A DNA stretch of 64,000 bases from Primula veris (taxonomy: Eukaryota > Streptophyta > Magnoliopsida > Ericales > Primulaceae). The DNA lies in the NCBI GenBank assembly GCA_963682055.1, contig OY821751.1:5580001-5644000 (forward strand), read 5' to 3'. How positions within the stretch are numbered: position 1 is the stretch's first letter; each line of letters starts with the position of its first letter. Below are positions 34,501 to 45,595 of the stretch, piece by piece. A program made the translations under genes and the position numbers. The notes beneath the pieces were generated by a model. That model saw only the letters and a list, made by a program, of their open reading frames with translations, did no database searches and was not told where the DNA came from.

Positions 34501-35783
34501 AATAGCAGAATGAGAATATTTGGTTTTTTGCCGAATTTAAGGGCCACGTATTGGAGTCGGGATAGTAGAAGTTTCACTAAAAAGTGGAAAGATGGAGACG
34601 AACAAACTAAATCTCAGTATCATGATTTACAGGTATAATCTTTAATATATGATACGTTAAAAGAAAGACCTGTGAAACTTATTATTTAAATTTCAGTCTT
34701 CAATATATACCAAAATAAAAGTCGATTTCAGTGGCCAATTTCAATGTTTCTTCTCCTCTTCTTAGTACGTTTTTTTTTTCTTTTTAAGTCCTGTAAGGAG
34801 GGGAATTTTTTTGGGTCTCATCAGAAACTGAAAGGCCTTGTTTGGATGCACTTTTGAAGCTCGTTTTTTTTTTACTTAAAATTTGGACTTCATTTTTTTT
34901 TAAATTCGAAAAGAAAAACTAAATTAATAAATCCAACTAATCATATTAAAAACTAAGATTTTCTGGATTTTTCGCCTGACAAAGCTAGAATCTTTAAGCT
35001 GAATAGACCAACTTTTACCGAGACTCAAAATATCCAGTTCGTTCCTTCAAAGCTGCAACCAAACAAGCCTGTCACTATGGCCGTTAAAGTAGGTCATTTG
35101 CCAGGTCTTGACATTTATGGAGACACGCTTTGAATGTATATACAGTTTTTCACTTTTTCAAATTGCAGAAGATAGGTGTATCATTTTATCCAGCATTTTT
35201 CCTTGCTATCTAGCATTGGTAACTGAGATTTTCTTACTTTTATTGCAGGGTAATTGTAGAAGACTGAGCTTAAGTTTTATGTACATTCGTTTTCAAGCTT
35301 GGCTTAGTCAAGTTTTGATGAGATGTCGAAGATCCCCTTATTATGCCCAAGCTAAGGGTTATTCCATGTTATTGGTACCAGCAATAATCACGACTCTGAT
35401 CATTTTAGGTGAGAAAATTCACCTTGAGTATTTATAGTTTGTGCTGTTGCAGTATTGTCAATTGTCATATGCAGTTTTAGAATTTAGAACTTACCCATCA
35501 TTTACCAATCAGTTGCACTATAAGAATTTTAAAAAACTTTGTCGTTATAGTTTTCACTCTTAACATTTGGACACCACTTCCTCTTGTTTCATTACCCTTG
35601 TTGTCAAAATGTTAGAACGATAAAATAACTTTGTACTTTACACTTTTTTGTCACCTCTTTCTCATCAATCTTTCTATTCCTGTTATTCCTTGTGATCATT
35701 ATAATTTTGTTTAAGTACATGATGAATAAACTTTTCGCCCTTTTTTTGTTTTAATTTTCTTTACAGGCATCTTGCTTCTGTAA
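31556..35783 (+). CDS. Syntaxin-6 N-terminal-domain protein, tail-anchored
   Basis: Five exons: 31556-31632, 33762-33897, 33988-34632, 35249-35408 and 35767-35783, giving 344 residues with consistent phases (2, 0, 0, 1). Residues 1-110 (MVSSFRQWELDPLFSAAEVVQDSADRMDSIYR..., then DLSTAVETAKWQLEDFEREV and HRQFISAIREQIIDLENTL) form the three-helix N-terminal domain of syntaxin-6/SYP61-like proteins. The middle is acidic and low in structure. The end SMLLVPAIITTLIILGILLL is a single C-terminal membrane anchor. I see no convincing SNARE coiled coil before the anchor, only GNCRRLSLSFMYIRFQAW and neighbouring basic sequence. This matches the small plant family annotated as syntaxin/t-SNARE family (At1g27700 type), probably acting at the trans-Golgi network or endosomes. 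The final exon codes for only five residues. Confidence 0.85.
31720..32400. repeat. Degenerate direct repeats in intron 1 of the syntaxin-like gene
   Basis: The motif AATTTAGTAGCA...ATGT, then CCTTTTATGTTTTT and TTAGAAATAAAATTTATG recurs at about 31725, 31915 and, more diverged, 32300. This suggests repeated local duplication of a unit of about 190 bp. Confidence 0.6.
34833..35070. mobile_element. MITE of the CTTGTTTGG family in syntaxin-like intron 3
   Basis: The ends AGGCCTTGTTTGGATGCA and TGCAACCAAACAAGCCT are inverted repeats. Internal motifs GATTTTCTGGATTTTTCGCC and TAGAATCTTTAAGCTG are shared with the other family members. Confidence 0.85.
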
Positions 35784-36435
35784 AAAGGTATTATAGCTGT
35801 TACTGGACATGGGAAAGGGAATAGTAAATGATGAATTGGCGAGTGAAGAAGAAACCTACGTGATAACACAAAAAAAGAAGGAAAAGAGCTGAGTTGTGTC
35901 ATTTGTTTCATATTGCGTTATGATTCCTAAGCTGTTTAGTACTCTTAAAAGCAACTTTTGACACAGGATTGTGGGAGATACAAATGTTATGTAGTTACAT
36001 GTAATATTTTTCTTCTGTCTGCCTCATTTAAGCAATGTCTTGACTGCATATTCTTCAGTTATAAGGGTGTAAAAAACATTATGGTTGGTGAAGATTTTTT
36101 TTTTCATTTTTCCGTTGTTGGTCGCGTGATTTCAAAGTGATTGCTTCTGTTGGTAATTGCCAAGGAGGCAAAATTGTTGCCTCTCGTAACTTTCCCCGAC
36201 TGATTACCAGATTGTGTAAAATTGTAAATGACAAAAAATGTCCTTGTTTGGTTGTAATTTCTAAGCTAAGGGACACAGTTGAGGGTTTTGTCAGCGGTGA
36301 TGGTGTGAATAGATTGAAAGCTTGTTTCGGATGCCATTTAGATTAGAATTTTTTTCCGACGTATTTCAGTTTGATCGATAATATATACCAGAAATCTTTT
36401 TTAATATCTTCGCATATATTGAATGTTGTCCGTAG
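35784..36435. other. 3' flank of the syntaxin-like gene
   Basis: Probably contains its 3' UTR in the first few hundred bases. Short open frames on both strands (35958-36346) show no recognisable protein. Confidence 0.45.
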
Positions 36436-36567
36436 GACTATTTTTTTATTTTTGATAATAAATAACCCTCTCTTTGGAGGTTACCTGTTTCGCAGGCGCC
36501 AGAGATCGAACCCTGATGATAAGCGTGGTATACTCGGGTTTCAACCACTTGGACCAACCACTCTCAG
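36436..36567 (-). mobile_element. tRNA-derived SINE
   Basis: On the minus strand the head reads GGTTGGTCCAAGTGGTTGA (A box TGGTCCAAGTGG, 36556-36545). GGTTCGATCTC (B box, 36512-36502) follows 32 bases later, the spacing of an RNA polymerase III internal promoter. The body ends in an A-rich tail (plus-strand TATTTTTTTATTTTTGATAA, 36439-36458). ACTAT occurs on both sides and may be the target duplication. There is no intact tRNA cloverleaf, so this is a SINE head and not a tRNA gene. Confidence 0.75.
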
Positions 36568-36569
36568 CA

Positions 36570-37840
36570 CTATCTATAGCCATATAATGAAGTACAAGAT
36601 AACATCATCTAGCTGCAAAAATAATGAAATAAACAAAGTTAACAAAGTTATAAACTTACAAGTTTTCAGTGACAGGAACATGTGGATTACATGCATAGGA
36701 ATTAGGATTTTCAACACTTTTATTGAATCTGTAATCATAAAGATTCTTCTATCTAAAATGAGATCAAAATATTATTGTGTTGAGTTTGCCACCAGATAAA
36801 ATTACTGAAATTGGATTCTACTGACATGAATATGTACGTAATTATCGTTTTTTGACAAACGGGTCTTAATGAGCCAAACATGTACCTAGGAGCATAGTAT
36901 GAGATTTTTGTAGAGAGTTCGATTCATCTACAGGCAATGGGTTGATAAACTGTGTTTGGTTGAATCATTTAACATCGCCAGGTTTATTTGCGGCATAAGA
37001 GTTAGTATAGTTTCACTAGTACCACGGGACTCACGTTATAACTTGTTTGTTTAAACAAATTGCATTTGACATTATATAAGGGATAATACTAATTATACGT
37101 ATAACTAATATCACATATATGGTGATATTATCTATCTCACTAATAGTATATCGTTACAAATTATACACCCTTATACTATCGTACAAATAAACATGGCTTA
37201 TAAGTATTGCCGGGCACACAAATGATGTATTTGGTTACGTAACGTGCAACCGTACTATTAATACGAACCGACCTACTAATGATACACTTTTGGTGTATTC
37301 TCAATAACGTGAGGAATGCTATTAGATTAGTCCAATCTCATTCGGGTTGCTAATCCAACCTCCGTTCCAAATCCCGCTCACAACCCGGACCGTAATGTTA
37401 GTCTCGTAACTACTAATTCCGCAAACAAACGACGGGCAAGACATAATATACTATTTCTTCATTTCTATAGTTAACGGTACTGCAATCTAACCAAATTGAT
37501 TCTAGTTGACTAGTTAGCAATTTCACTTTAAATAGACCGGCCATAAATGAGTCGAGTCCGGCTCGTTTGCTAGAAGTGGTTGTTTGGACTTGGCTCACGC
37601 TCGTGACGATCCTAAAGAAACAAATCCAGACTCGTATGACTTATTTGAAAAGTTCAGGCTCGTGATCATCGGGCTCGTTAAACTCTAATGATCCAAGACG
37701 GACTCATTAAATTCAGCTCAGCTCGTAAAAAATAATTATCATTTTTATATGTATAGTATATTATTTTTTTTGTGAAAATTATATATGTATACACACGTCT
37801 ACGTATATATATATATAATTTAATAAAAAAGACCGAACAT
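36570..37840. other. Intergenic region upstream of the HISN3 array
   Basis: No gene seen. From about 37540 on, GC-richer words such as GTCCGGCTCG and TTGGCTCACGCTCG resemble the satellite-like array that follows, so a decayed repeat may begin here. Confidence 0.45.
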
Positions 37841-37844
37841 TTAA

Positions 37845-38517
37845 TGAGCCGAACACCAAGTTGCTCAGACTGGGCTCGTATATTATACAACCCTTATAAT
37901 TTTACCAAAGGTTGGTTCGTTTAAAAACTGAAGGAAGACGAGCTGAACGTGAGATTGTTCGTGAAAGTCTCGGCTCATTTCTAGCTTCAACCCCTATATT
38001 TGCTCAGAGTGGGATCGTTTATTATACGACCCTTATAATTTTACTCAGACTTGATTCGTTTAAAAAGTGAAAGAAGACGAGCCGAACACGAGTTTGTTCG
38101 TGAAAATCTTGACTCATTTCTAGCTTCAACCCCTATATTTGCTTAAAGTGTACTCGTTTTTTATACGACCCTTATAATTTTACCCAGGCTTGGTTCGTTT
38201 AAAAACTGAAATAAGACGAGCCGAACACGAGTTTGTTCGTGAAAGTCTCGGCTCATTTCTAGCTTCAATCCCTATATTTGCTCAGAGTGGGATCGTTTAT
38301 TATACGACCCTTATAATTTTACCCATGCTTGGTTCGTTTAAAAATTGAAAGAAGACGAGCCGAACACGGACTTGTTCGTGAAAGTCTTGGTTTGTTTAAA
38401 CTGAAAGATGACGAGCCGAACACGAGTTTGTTCGTGAAAGTCTTGATTTGTTTAAACTGAAAGATGACAAACGAAAAACGAGTTTGTTATCGTTAAAAGT
38501 CTCGGCTCATTTCTACC
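37845..38517. repeat. 139-bp tandem array just upstream of HISN3
   Basis: CTAGCTTCAA starts at 37981, 38120 and 38259, giving an exact 139-bp period. Each unit contains GACGAGCCGAACACGAGTTT, GTTCGTGAAAGTC, CGGCTCATTT, CCCCTATATTTGCTCAGAG, ATTATACGACCCTTATAA and GGTTCGTTTAAAAACTGAA. A partial unit lies at the left and two shorter sub-repeats of about 60 bp at the right (38345-38500). The array ends about 85 bp before the HISN3 ATG. Confidence 0.95.
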
Positions 38518-38600
38518 CCCTCTATTTGATTAGAAGTCTGATTTAAGTCCTTTTTTTATTTATTTATGTGCAAAAATGACAATCTTTACAAAAAACCCAG

Positions 38601-41600
38601 ATGATGAGTATGAAGGTCCTGAAATCAGCTTCTCTCTCTTCCACTCTCTACTTTTCCAATAACAACAACTCAATTAATAGAAAAGGCTTTAATTTTGTAC
38701 CAATTCCTCATTCTCACTTTGGTAATGTTCATTTTCCCTTTCTAATATAGAAAATATTGAATCTTTGTATACTTTTATGTGTGTTTATATTTTATGTATA
38801 TATATATATGTATAATTATATATGAATAATTATATATGTAAGTGGCAAAAGACCTTTGTTTTATAGTTGATTCTGGGGTTTATATAAAAAGATTGAAACT
38901 TTGTATACATTTAGTTTGTGTGTGTTTATGATATATGTAATTGTGAGTATATGGCAAAATACCCATATTTTTTATATTTAATTATGGGGTTTATATAAAA
39001 AAGATTGAATCGTTGTATACGTGTGATGTATGTTTTAAAAAGCGGGCTTCGTAGTAAAAAAGCTCGATTCAAACCTTAAAAAAACTTAAAAAGCTCGCAT
39101 TTCCCGTTTTCTGCTTTTTTGGCCGCTAGCTCTTGTAAAAACGTGTTAGTGAAGATTTCGCTTTTTAAAACGCTGATGTAAGTGCATAGGTATATGGAAA
39201 AATACCCATGTTGTTATAGTTGATTCTGGGAGTTTCATAAAAAGATTCAATATATGTATGTATGTATATCTGTGTGTGTGTGGATTATAAAAATACCCAT
39301 AATTTTATAGTTGAATCTGGGATTTATATAAAAAGACCGAATCTTTGTATGCATGTATGTATAAATATCTGTAATATATATGTAAGTATATCTGTATACC
39401 GCATAATACCCCCTTTTTTATAGCTGATTTTGGAGTTTTTATATAAATTTTGTATCTTTGTATACCTGTATGTATATTTGTATATGATATTATGTATGTA
39501 AATATAGTTGTATTAGCATAATGCCCAAATTTTTATAGTTGATTTTAGGGTTTATTTATCTCTAATTGGCGCAGGAGGTAATTATAAACCAGTGCAAAGT
39601 GTTCAATGCAGAATCCAGTTCCGCCCTTGCATTGATATCCACAAGGTTCTTCCTCACTTAAAGCAATAATCTAGTTCTCGTTTCTATATGTGCACAATTG
39701 GCTGAAATTCCTTTGAAACCCTTAATTCTGTTATGATTATAGGCATGTCTGTTCTAGAATCATTTTTTCAGCTTATTAAGTTGTAATGCAATTGGATGAC
39801 CATCTTAACAGCTACTTTTTTGTTGGTATCATGGCTTAAAAGGACTAGTAGTTGTAAGCCAGATAACCTATAATTAAAATGTCTTGAATGGATTAATTCT
39901 TTTTCTTACAGTCTGCGCCATACAAAGCCTATGTATGATGCCATTCAAGCGATAGCTTGACTTTTGTTTTGAGCACAAATGAAGATCTTAAATTTTAAAA
40001 GCAAATAATTTTTCATTACTGAACATGTCCCTTGTTTTTTATCCATTGGTATCTAGATTTGAAACGTTGTGCATTTTTCTCCCAAATTACGTACTTTTTG
40101 TACCTTGAGAAATGAAACAGTCTAAACCGAGGCTACTCACATAGACGTGATTTGTTTTTTTTATATATTAACAATTGGAATCTATTCTTTTATTGCTTCT
40201 AGTACTGTAGCTGTAATTGTGAAAATGTTATAGAACTACTGAACTAGTAAGTACTATTGAAAATGGACCAGTTGATCCTATTGAATATCATTAATCCAAT
40301 ATCTTTTTGTCTTAGGGGAAAGTAAAGCAAATTGTGGGTTCTACTCTGAAAGATAATCACGAAGATAGTTCTAGTTTGGTTACCAATTTTGAATCTGATA
40401 AATCAGCGTCGGAATATGCAATGATGTATAAAGAAGATGGCCTTACAGGTGGTCATGCAATCATGCTCGGAGCTGATCCGTTGAGCAAAATTGCAGCCTT
40501 TGAAGCATTACATGCCTATCCCGGTATAAACTATTCATTTTTTGTTCATTGTTCCTGTTAAGAGATAAATGATCAAGGCTTTATTAGTTCTGGAAGCAAT
40601 TTGTTTTACTTGAAAAGTGTTTTGCATGTAGAATATGAAAACTCACTTTGTTCAGGGACCTGAGATATTATCCACATTTCTGTAGAGTAATAGGATATTA
40701 TCCACATTACGCTCAAAGTGGCCCGACCCTTCCCTAACCCCGTGCATAGCGGGAGCTTTAGCACTGGGTTCGCCCTTTAAGACATTCTATTTACGTAAGT
40801 AGAAATGGAGTCTGAATTCCTTATATGAAAAAAAGATCTGCGGTTAAATTGAACTAGGTGTTCTTTTTAAAAAAAACCCAGCTCAGCTGAAATAGATTGG
40901 AACTATGTTTCTGTAAATCCAACGTAAAAAGATAGTCTTTTATGAGTTTATGTGTAAACTTACAGATTTTTCCTCTGCTAAAATAACTGCGAGGATTGAA
41001 ATAATCCAACAGGCGGTTTACAAGTTGGAGGTGGGATAAATACAGAAAATGCTATCAGTTACATCGAAGAAGGAGCATCCCATGTTATTGTCACATCAGT
41101 ATGTACTCATTTTCAAAATTTTATGTAAATCAGTATGATTATTAAGGGTTAAATTACAGTTTACTGATTTAACCATCAGATTTCGATTTATACATCAACC
41201 TACAAACGTTAGCAAGAAATAACCCAGCCTAACATTTTGTACAACTACATAGAAACATACTATGGGGACTACATTAAAAAAAACTATAGAATAGAGTACA
41301 AAACTTAGTAGCATGAACAGGACCCGGAGCGTGGGAACGGCTGATAATAAAAGTATGGGAGCGCCATCGGAAACATCCAGTTAAATTTGTAGAGGTTTTC
41401 TTTTGATCCGTGAAAATTACAAATATATTCATATTTGTTATATTGAGTTACGTAAATATATGTAAATTTTACTTTAAATCTAAAAGACATTAATATGCCA
41501 ATGCTTTGTTTCATAAAAAATAGTTTATAAACCAACTAGTACCCTATAATGCTCTATAATTATTTTGGTAATTATTTGAATCTGATATTTTTGATTGGTT

Positions 41601-44600
41601 CCGGACGCCGGGAATGGCGAAACGCGTTCCCGGCTAAGAAACGCCTAAGACATAGGAGTTCCCTGCAACTAAGGTACAATACATTAAAAAAAGTGAGAAT
41701 AGTGTTTAAATTGTTCTGTTTTCATGATATTATTTGGTACCTTAACCGATGACTGTTTTCCTATCTGGTCCACGAGTATACTATTTAGTTGGGAAATGTT
41801 ATGTTAGTCGACTTTGCTCATTATTATTTTTTTGTTGGTGAATGTACAAAACCGAAACTTTATAATGTGTCGGTGTACAAATTGTAGCCAACCTGAATCA
41901 AAACAAAGTTAACATAGGTATGTTGTAATGATAGATGCTCTAGTTTAATAGTATCTTTTTGTTGAAAAAACTTTTTACTATTGCAGTATGTATTCAACAA
42001 TGGACAAATGGACCTTGAGAGGCTTAAAGAACTTGTTGGCATAGTTGGAAAGCAAAGGCTTGTTTTGGATCTTAGTTGTAGAAAGAAGGTAAGTAAAATC
42101 TTACAGGACTGGATTTATACATTGGCAGATAAGTTAGCATTCACTATGATATGAGTTTTCTTCTATCGAGATGCACAACATATTTTGCTAGCTAAAGCTT
42201 GTTAGTACTATCTGAAATATATCTATTATATTTATCTAGAACTTCTTTTCTCTTTGATGGTAAGGATGATTCTTTTATATGTGGCTTTAGTTTCTTGTTC
42301 TCAAATTCTCTTTGGTTTAGACTGTTCACCTATATCCGTGATTGATATATGTTATTTGTTGATTACCAGAATGGAAGATATGCAATTGTTACTGATAGAT
42401 GGCAGAAGTTCACTGAAGTATATCTTGACCAGGAAATCTTGGATTTTCTTGCTATGTATGCGGATGAGTTTCTTGTCCATGGTGTCGACGTTGAAGGAAA
42501 AAAGTAAGTTTTATTATGTCGCTGTCGTATCTTAACTATCATTTTGTTTATGCTTTGAAATGTTTAGATTCGAGCAAGTAGAAATTAATGTTGGTCGATG
42601 TAAAAGTGTTCTGGTAAAGACCTAAATGATCCTACCATGTTTTGAGTTGACAAAAGTTTGAATTTGAGTCTTCTTCAAATTAACTCACCTTCACTATGTG
42701 ATTTGATTTTGCTTTTTGTAGTTTTTCTTGTCATATCTAATTTTACTTGCTTATTGCAGGCTGGGAATTGATGAAGAGCTTGTAACATTACTTGGAAAGC
42801 ATTCACCTGTATGTTTCATATATTTTCCTGCCATATATTTTTTTCTCACGTGTACATCATAACCATTTAACAGATCATTGCCTTGTCATATGTGCATTTT
42901 GCGTTTGTCAATTTATACTTTTTAGACCTTCAACATTTTTAACTGAACAATCAGAAATCAGTAAATCTTTACTGCTGTGTCACACACACGTGTGATTATT
43001 TGGCTACTGAGTTCTTATGTTGAAGCATAGTAAGACACAGCTGAAAATACTATTAAGTAATAACGTCGATAAGATATAATAGGTTTATGAATCCATATAT
43101 TCTTCTTAGATAACTAGAATACTACTCTACAGGGCCGGTTCCAGAACTTTGGGAGTCGTAAGCCACCATAAAAATGGGGTTTTTTTCGTCTTAAAATATC
43201 AAAACATTTAGCTACAGCTTATCAGATGCGATAAATTAATAACAAGATAACTAGCTTAAACTTATCAAAAAGCAATAAATAAAGCAAACATAACAAACAA
43301 TGCAATAATATCAAGTAATATCGTATATAAGTTTCGCTAAAAACCCACATCAGAATCATAATAGGAAGTTTTTTTTTTTCAAATAAAAGACCAATTTGTT
43401 AATTTTTTTAAAACCTGACCCTTTTCAGCTGCATTTAATATATTGGACCCATCAGAAATATTTCCTGAAAATATGGGGTTTACTTGCGTAACAAGGTATG
43501 TAAAGTAAAAAAAAAAAACAAGGGTTCGAATCTGGGTGGATGAATAACTCCAACACCTAAGTTTCAGTTCCTAACCATTTGAACATCCAGATGTATTGGT
43601 GATATTAGGAAATGAATCAATAAATATATTATCTTTTCTCGAAATGGAGGCCCTAAAAAAGTAAGTTTTCCTGGGGGCTAGGCTCGTGCCTCTTGGGCCT
43701 ATTCACATTAAGTTCATTCTTTGGTAGCAAGTCATGTTGTGATACCTGGCTTTATCACCCTGCAATTTTAGATACATGGTAAACTGCCTAAAATGTTGGG
43801 ATTTTTCGTGTTTTTTTTTGCACACGAGTGACTAATGCGGTCGTGAAATCTTATCCTGTAGCATATTAGAGCACATCTGAAGTTTCACTTTTTGAATCGA
43901 TACAGAGGTTTCTAAAAAAAGCATTATAATTGCATGGTAAAGTGTATCATTTTAAGCTGTTAACATGTTCATACGTGACACTATACTTGCACCATTTGGA
44001 ATACCAGATGTCTGATGTCTTGCTATAGCATATTTTATTATATTAATACACTTTCTAAAAATTTGTGGTGGTTTTATGTGGGCATTAGTACTGTTGTGTC
44101 ATGCACACATGCACGATGGATGTGCTCACATGTTGAAACATATTAAGACGTTACTTTTATGTCCATAAGATATAGAAGCATCTTAAAATCACAATTTTTT
44201 TCTTACATGAAGAACTAAGCGACGATAGTGACATTTTCATACTACACTTGACATTTGCTTATCCAGTTCGCTTTTCTTGACCTCATCGTCCCCTACTATC
44301 CCAGAGTGTAACTTCGCATACCTACTCATGTTAAGGGGTTGTTTGGTACCACTTTTAGGCAATATGATCATTTTTTCAGGTTTGAGAAAAAAGATGGGGT
44401 TGTTTAGCGTAAAGATGTAGTTTTTAGGCTAGAAATACAGACAATCCTGCTGCTTTTAAGCTGATCAACCGAATCTAGTATATAAGCAAAGCAGAAAGAC
44501 GGTTTAAAAGAGGCAGCCAAACAAGCCCTTAGTTGACGATATTGCAACAAGTCATTTTTGTGACATTTCGCTGTATCACCCTGCATTTTTAGACACTATT

Positions 44601-44808
44601 CATACTTGTGTATTTTTTATTTTTTCAGATTCCGGTGACGTATGCTGGTGGTGTAACTGTGATGAATGATCTCGAGAGAATAAAAGTAGCAGGGATGGGG
44701 CGAGTAGATGTCACAGTTGGTAGTGCTTTGGATATTTTTGGTGGTAATTTGGCCTACAAAGATGTGGTCACTTGGCACACTAAACAGAACACTTTTCTGT
44801 CGGTTTAA
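38601..44808 (+). CDS. HISN3: ProFAR isomerase (HisA), chloroplast histidine biosynthesis
   Basis: Eight exons: 38601-38721, 39575-39645, 40316-40523, 41013-41098, 41987-42088, 42370-42503, 42760-42808 and 44629-44808. They join to 316 residues (Arabidopsis HISN3: 304). Residues 1-50 are a Ser/Asn-rich transit peptide. The (beta-alpha)8 barrel starts at [18 protein letters not shown], with the first catalytic Asp at 61. It continues with [34 protein letters not shown] (probable second catalytic Asp190), [17 protein letters not shown] and [14 protein letters not shown], whose phosphate-binding loops are intact. The enzyme performs the fourth step of histidine synthesis, an Amadori rearrangement of ProFAR to PRFAR. 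The second ATG at 38604 is an alternative start. A tandem array reaches to 85 bp before the ATG, so the core promoter lies inside or beside it. Confidence 0.96.
39031..39178. mobile_element. CAGTG-TTTTAAAA family element (copy 4) in HISN3 intron 1
   Basis: Inverted relative to copy 1: TGTTTTAAAAAGCGGGCTTC at the left and TTCGCTTTTTAAAACGCTG at the right. TGATGTA just outside both ends is a candidate target duplication. The interior shares AAAAAGCTCGATTCAAA and GGCCGCTAGC with the family. Confidence 0.7.
44332..44531. mobile_element. MITE of the CTTGTTTGG family in HISN3 intron 7
   Basis: The ends TAAGGGGTTGTTTGGTACC and GCAGCCAAACAAGCCCTTA are inverted repeats; the inside has CTGCTTTTAAGCTGATCAACC. 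Confidence 0.85.
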
Positions 44809-45110
44809 CTATTTTTGATTTGTTGTGGTAATGTGAGGACATTTTCTTAGCACCAGGATTTGCAGTCGACTACATTTCCATCAAGTTGGCCAAACCCGCC
44901 ACCTCTTATCTTGTAAAATTTTGTGTTATTAATTTGCTTCTCTTTTTTGGGATCAATTTATGCTCTTTTATTCAAAGGCTGATGTGGTAATACGAGCTAC
45001 CTGGTTACCTTATAACGAGTAAGATGAGTTCTGTGAACAAGCAAACGGAAACTTCAAATTTGTTGTTCCTAGTTCTTTTTTTCTTCAAGAGATGCTGCCA
45101 AGTTATGCAG

Positions 45111-45225
45111 CCACATAACTGCACCACCACAGCCTTCACAAAATAAACAGCTAATATACAACATCAATCACATAACTGCACCACCGCAGCCTTCACAAAA
45201 TAAACAGCTAATTTATACATCAATA
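45111..45225. repeat. 57-bp tandem repeat, two copies
   Basis: CACATAACTGCACCACCACA followed by GCCTTCACAAAATAAACAGC is repeated with a period of 57 bp, starting near 45111 and 45168. Confidence 0.9.
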
Positions 45226-45400
45226 ATTCTATGCCTAAAAGACTGAAAACGCTATTCTATCAGCTCGGAGCAAACTTTCGACAAAATAAGCTCTGAGAAA
45301 AAGCACTACCAAATTGCAGCAACAGAAGCTCAATCGCAGTTGGCGAAAACCTAAAAGCTATCCCAGCCTGCAAATTGCCAACCCTTGTCCATCATAAACA

Positions 45401-45595
45401 TCCTTGTCTGGTTGCATTGTGCGATCTCGGTTTTTGTTTGTTTGTTTGCTTAAAAGTTACAGCTGATTGACCAGCTTAAAAAATGAGCTTTCTCTGGAGC
45501 TTAAACCTGAATAAACGAAAAGCCGTCAAGCTCAATGAACCTCGCTATTTTCTGAAGCTGTTTATTTGTTTAAAAGCTACAATAAAACAAGCCTT
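45401..45595. mobile_element. MITE of the CTTGTTTGG family, diverged
   Basis: TCCTTGTCTGGTTGCATTG at the left and AGCTACAATAAAACAAGCC at the right are degenerate inverted ends. GATTGACCAGCTTAAAAAATG inside is the family motif. The 96-codon frame overlapping it (45483-45773) is therefore unlikely to be a gene. Confidence 0.65.

Noticed and set aside
43500..43600. tRNA-like B box (GGGTTCGAATCTGGG) in HISN3 intron 7
   Set aside because: No A box at the right distance and no cloverleaf; too little to call a SINE or tRNA gene.
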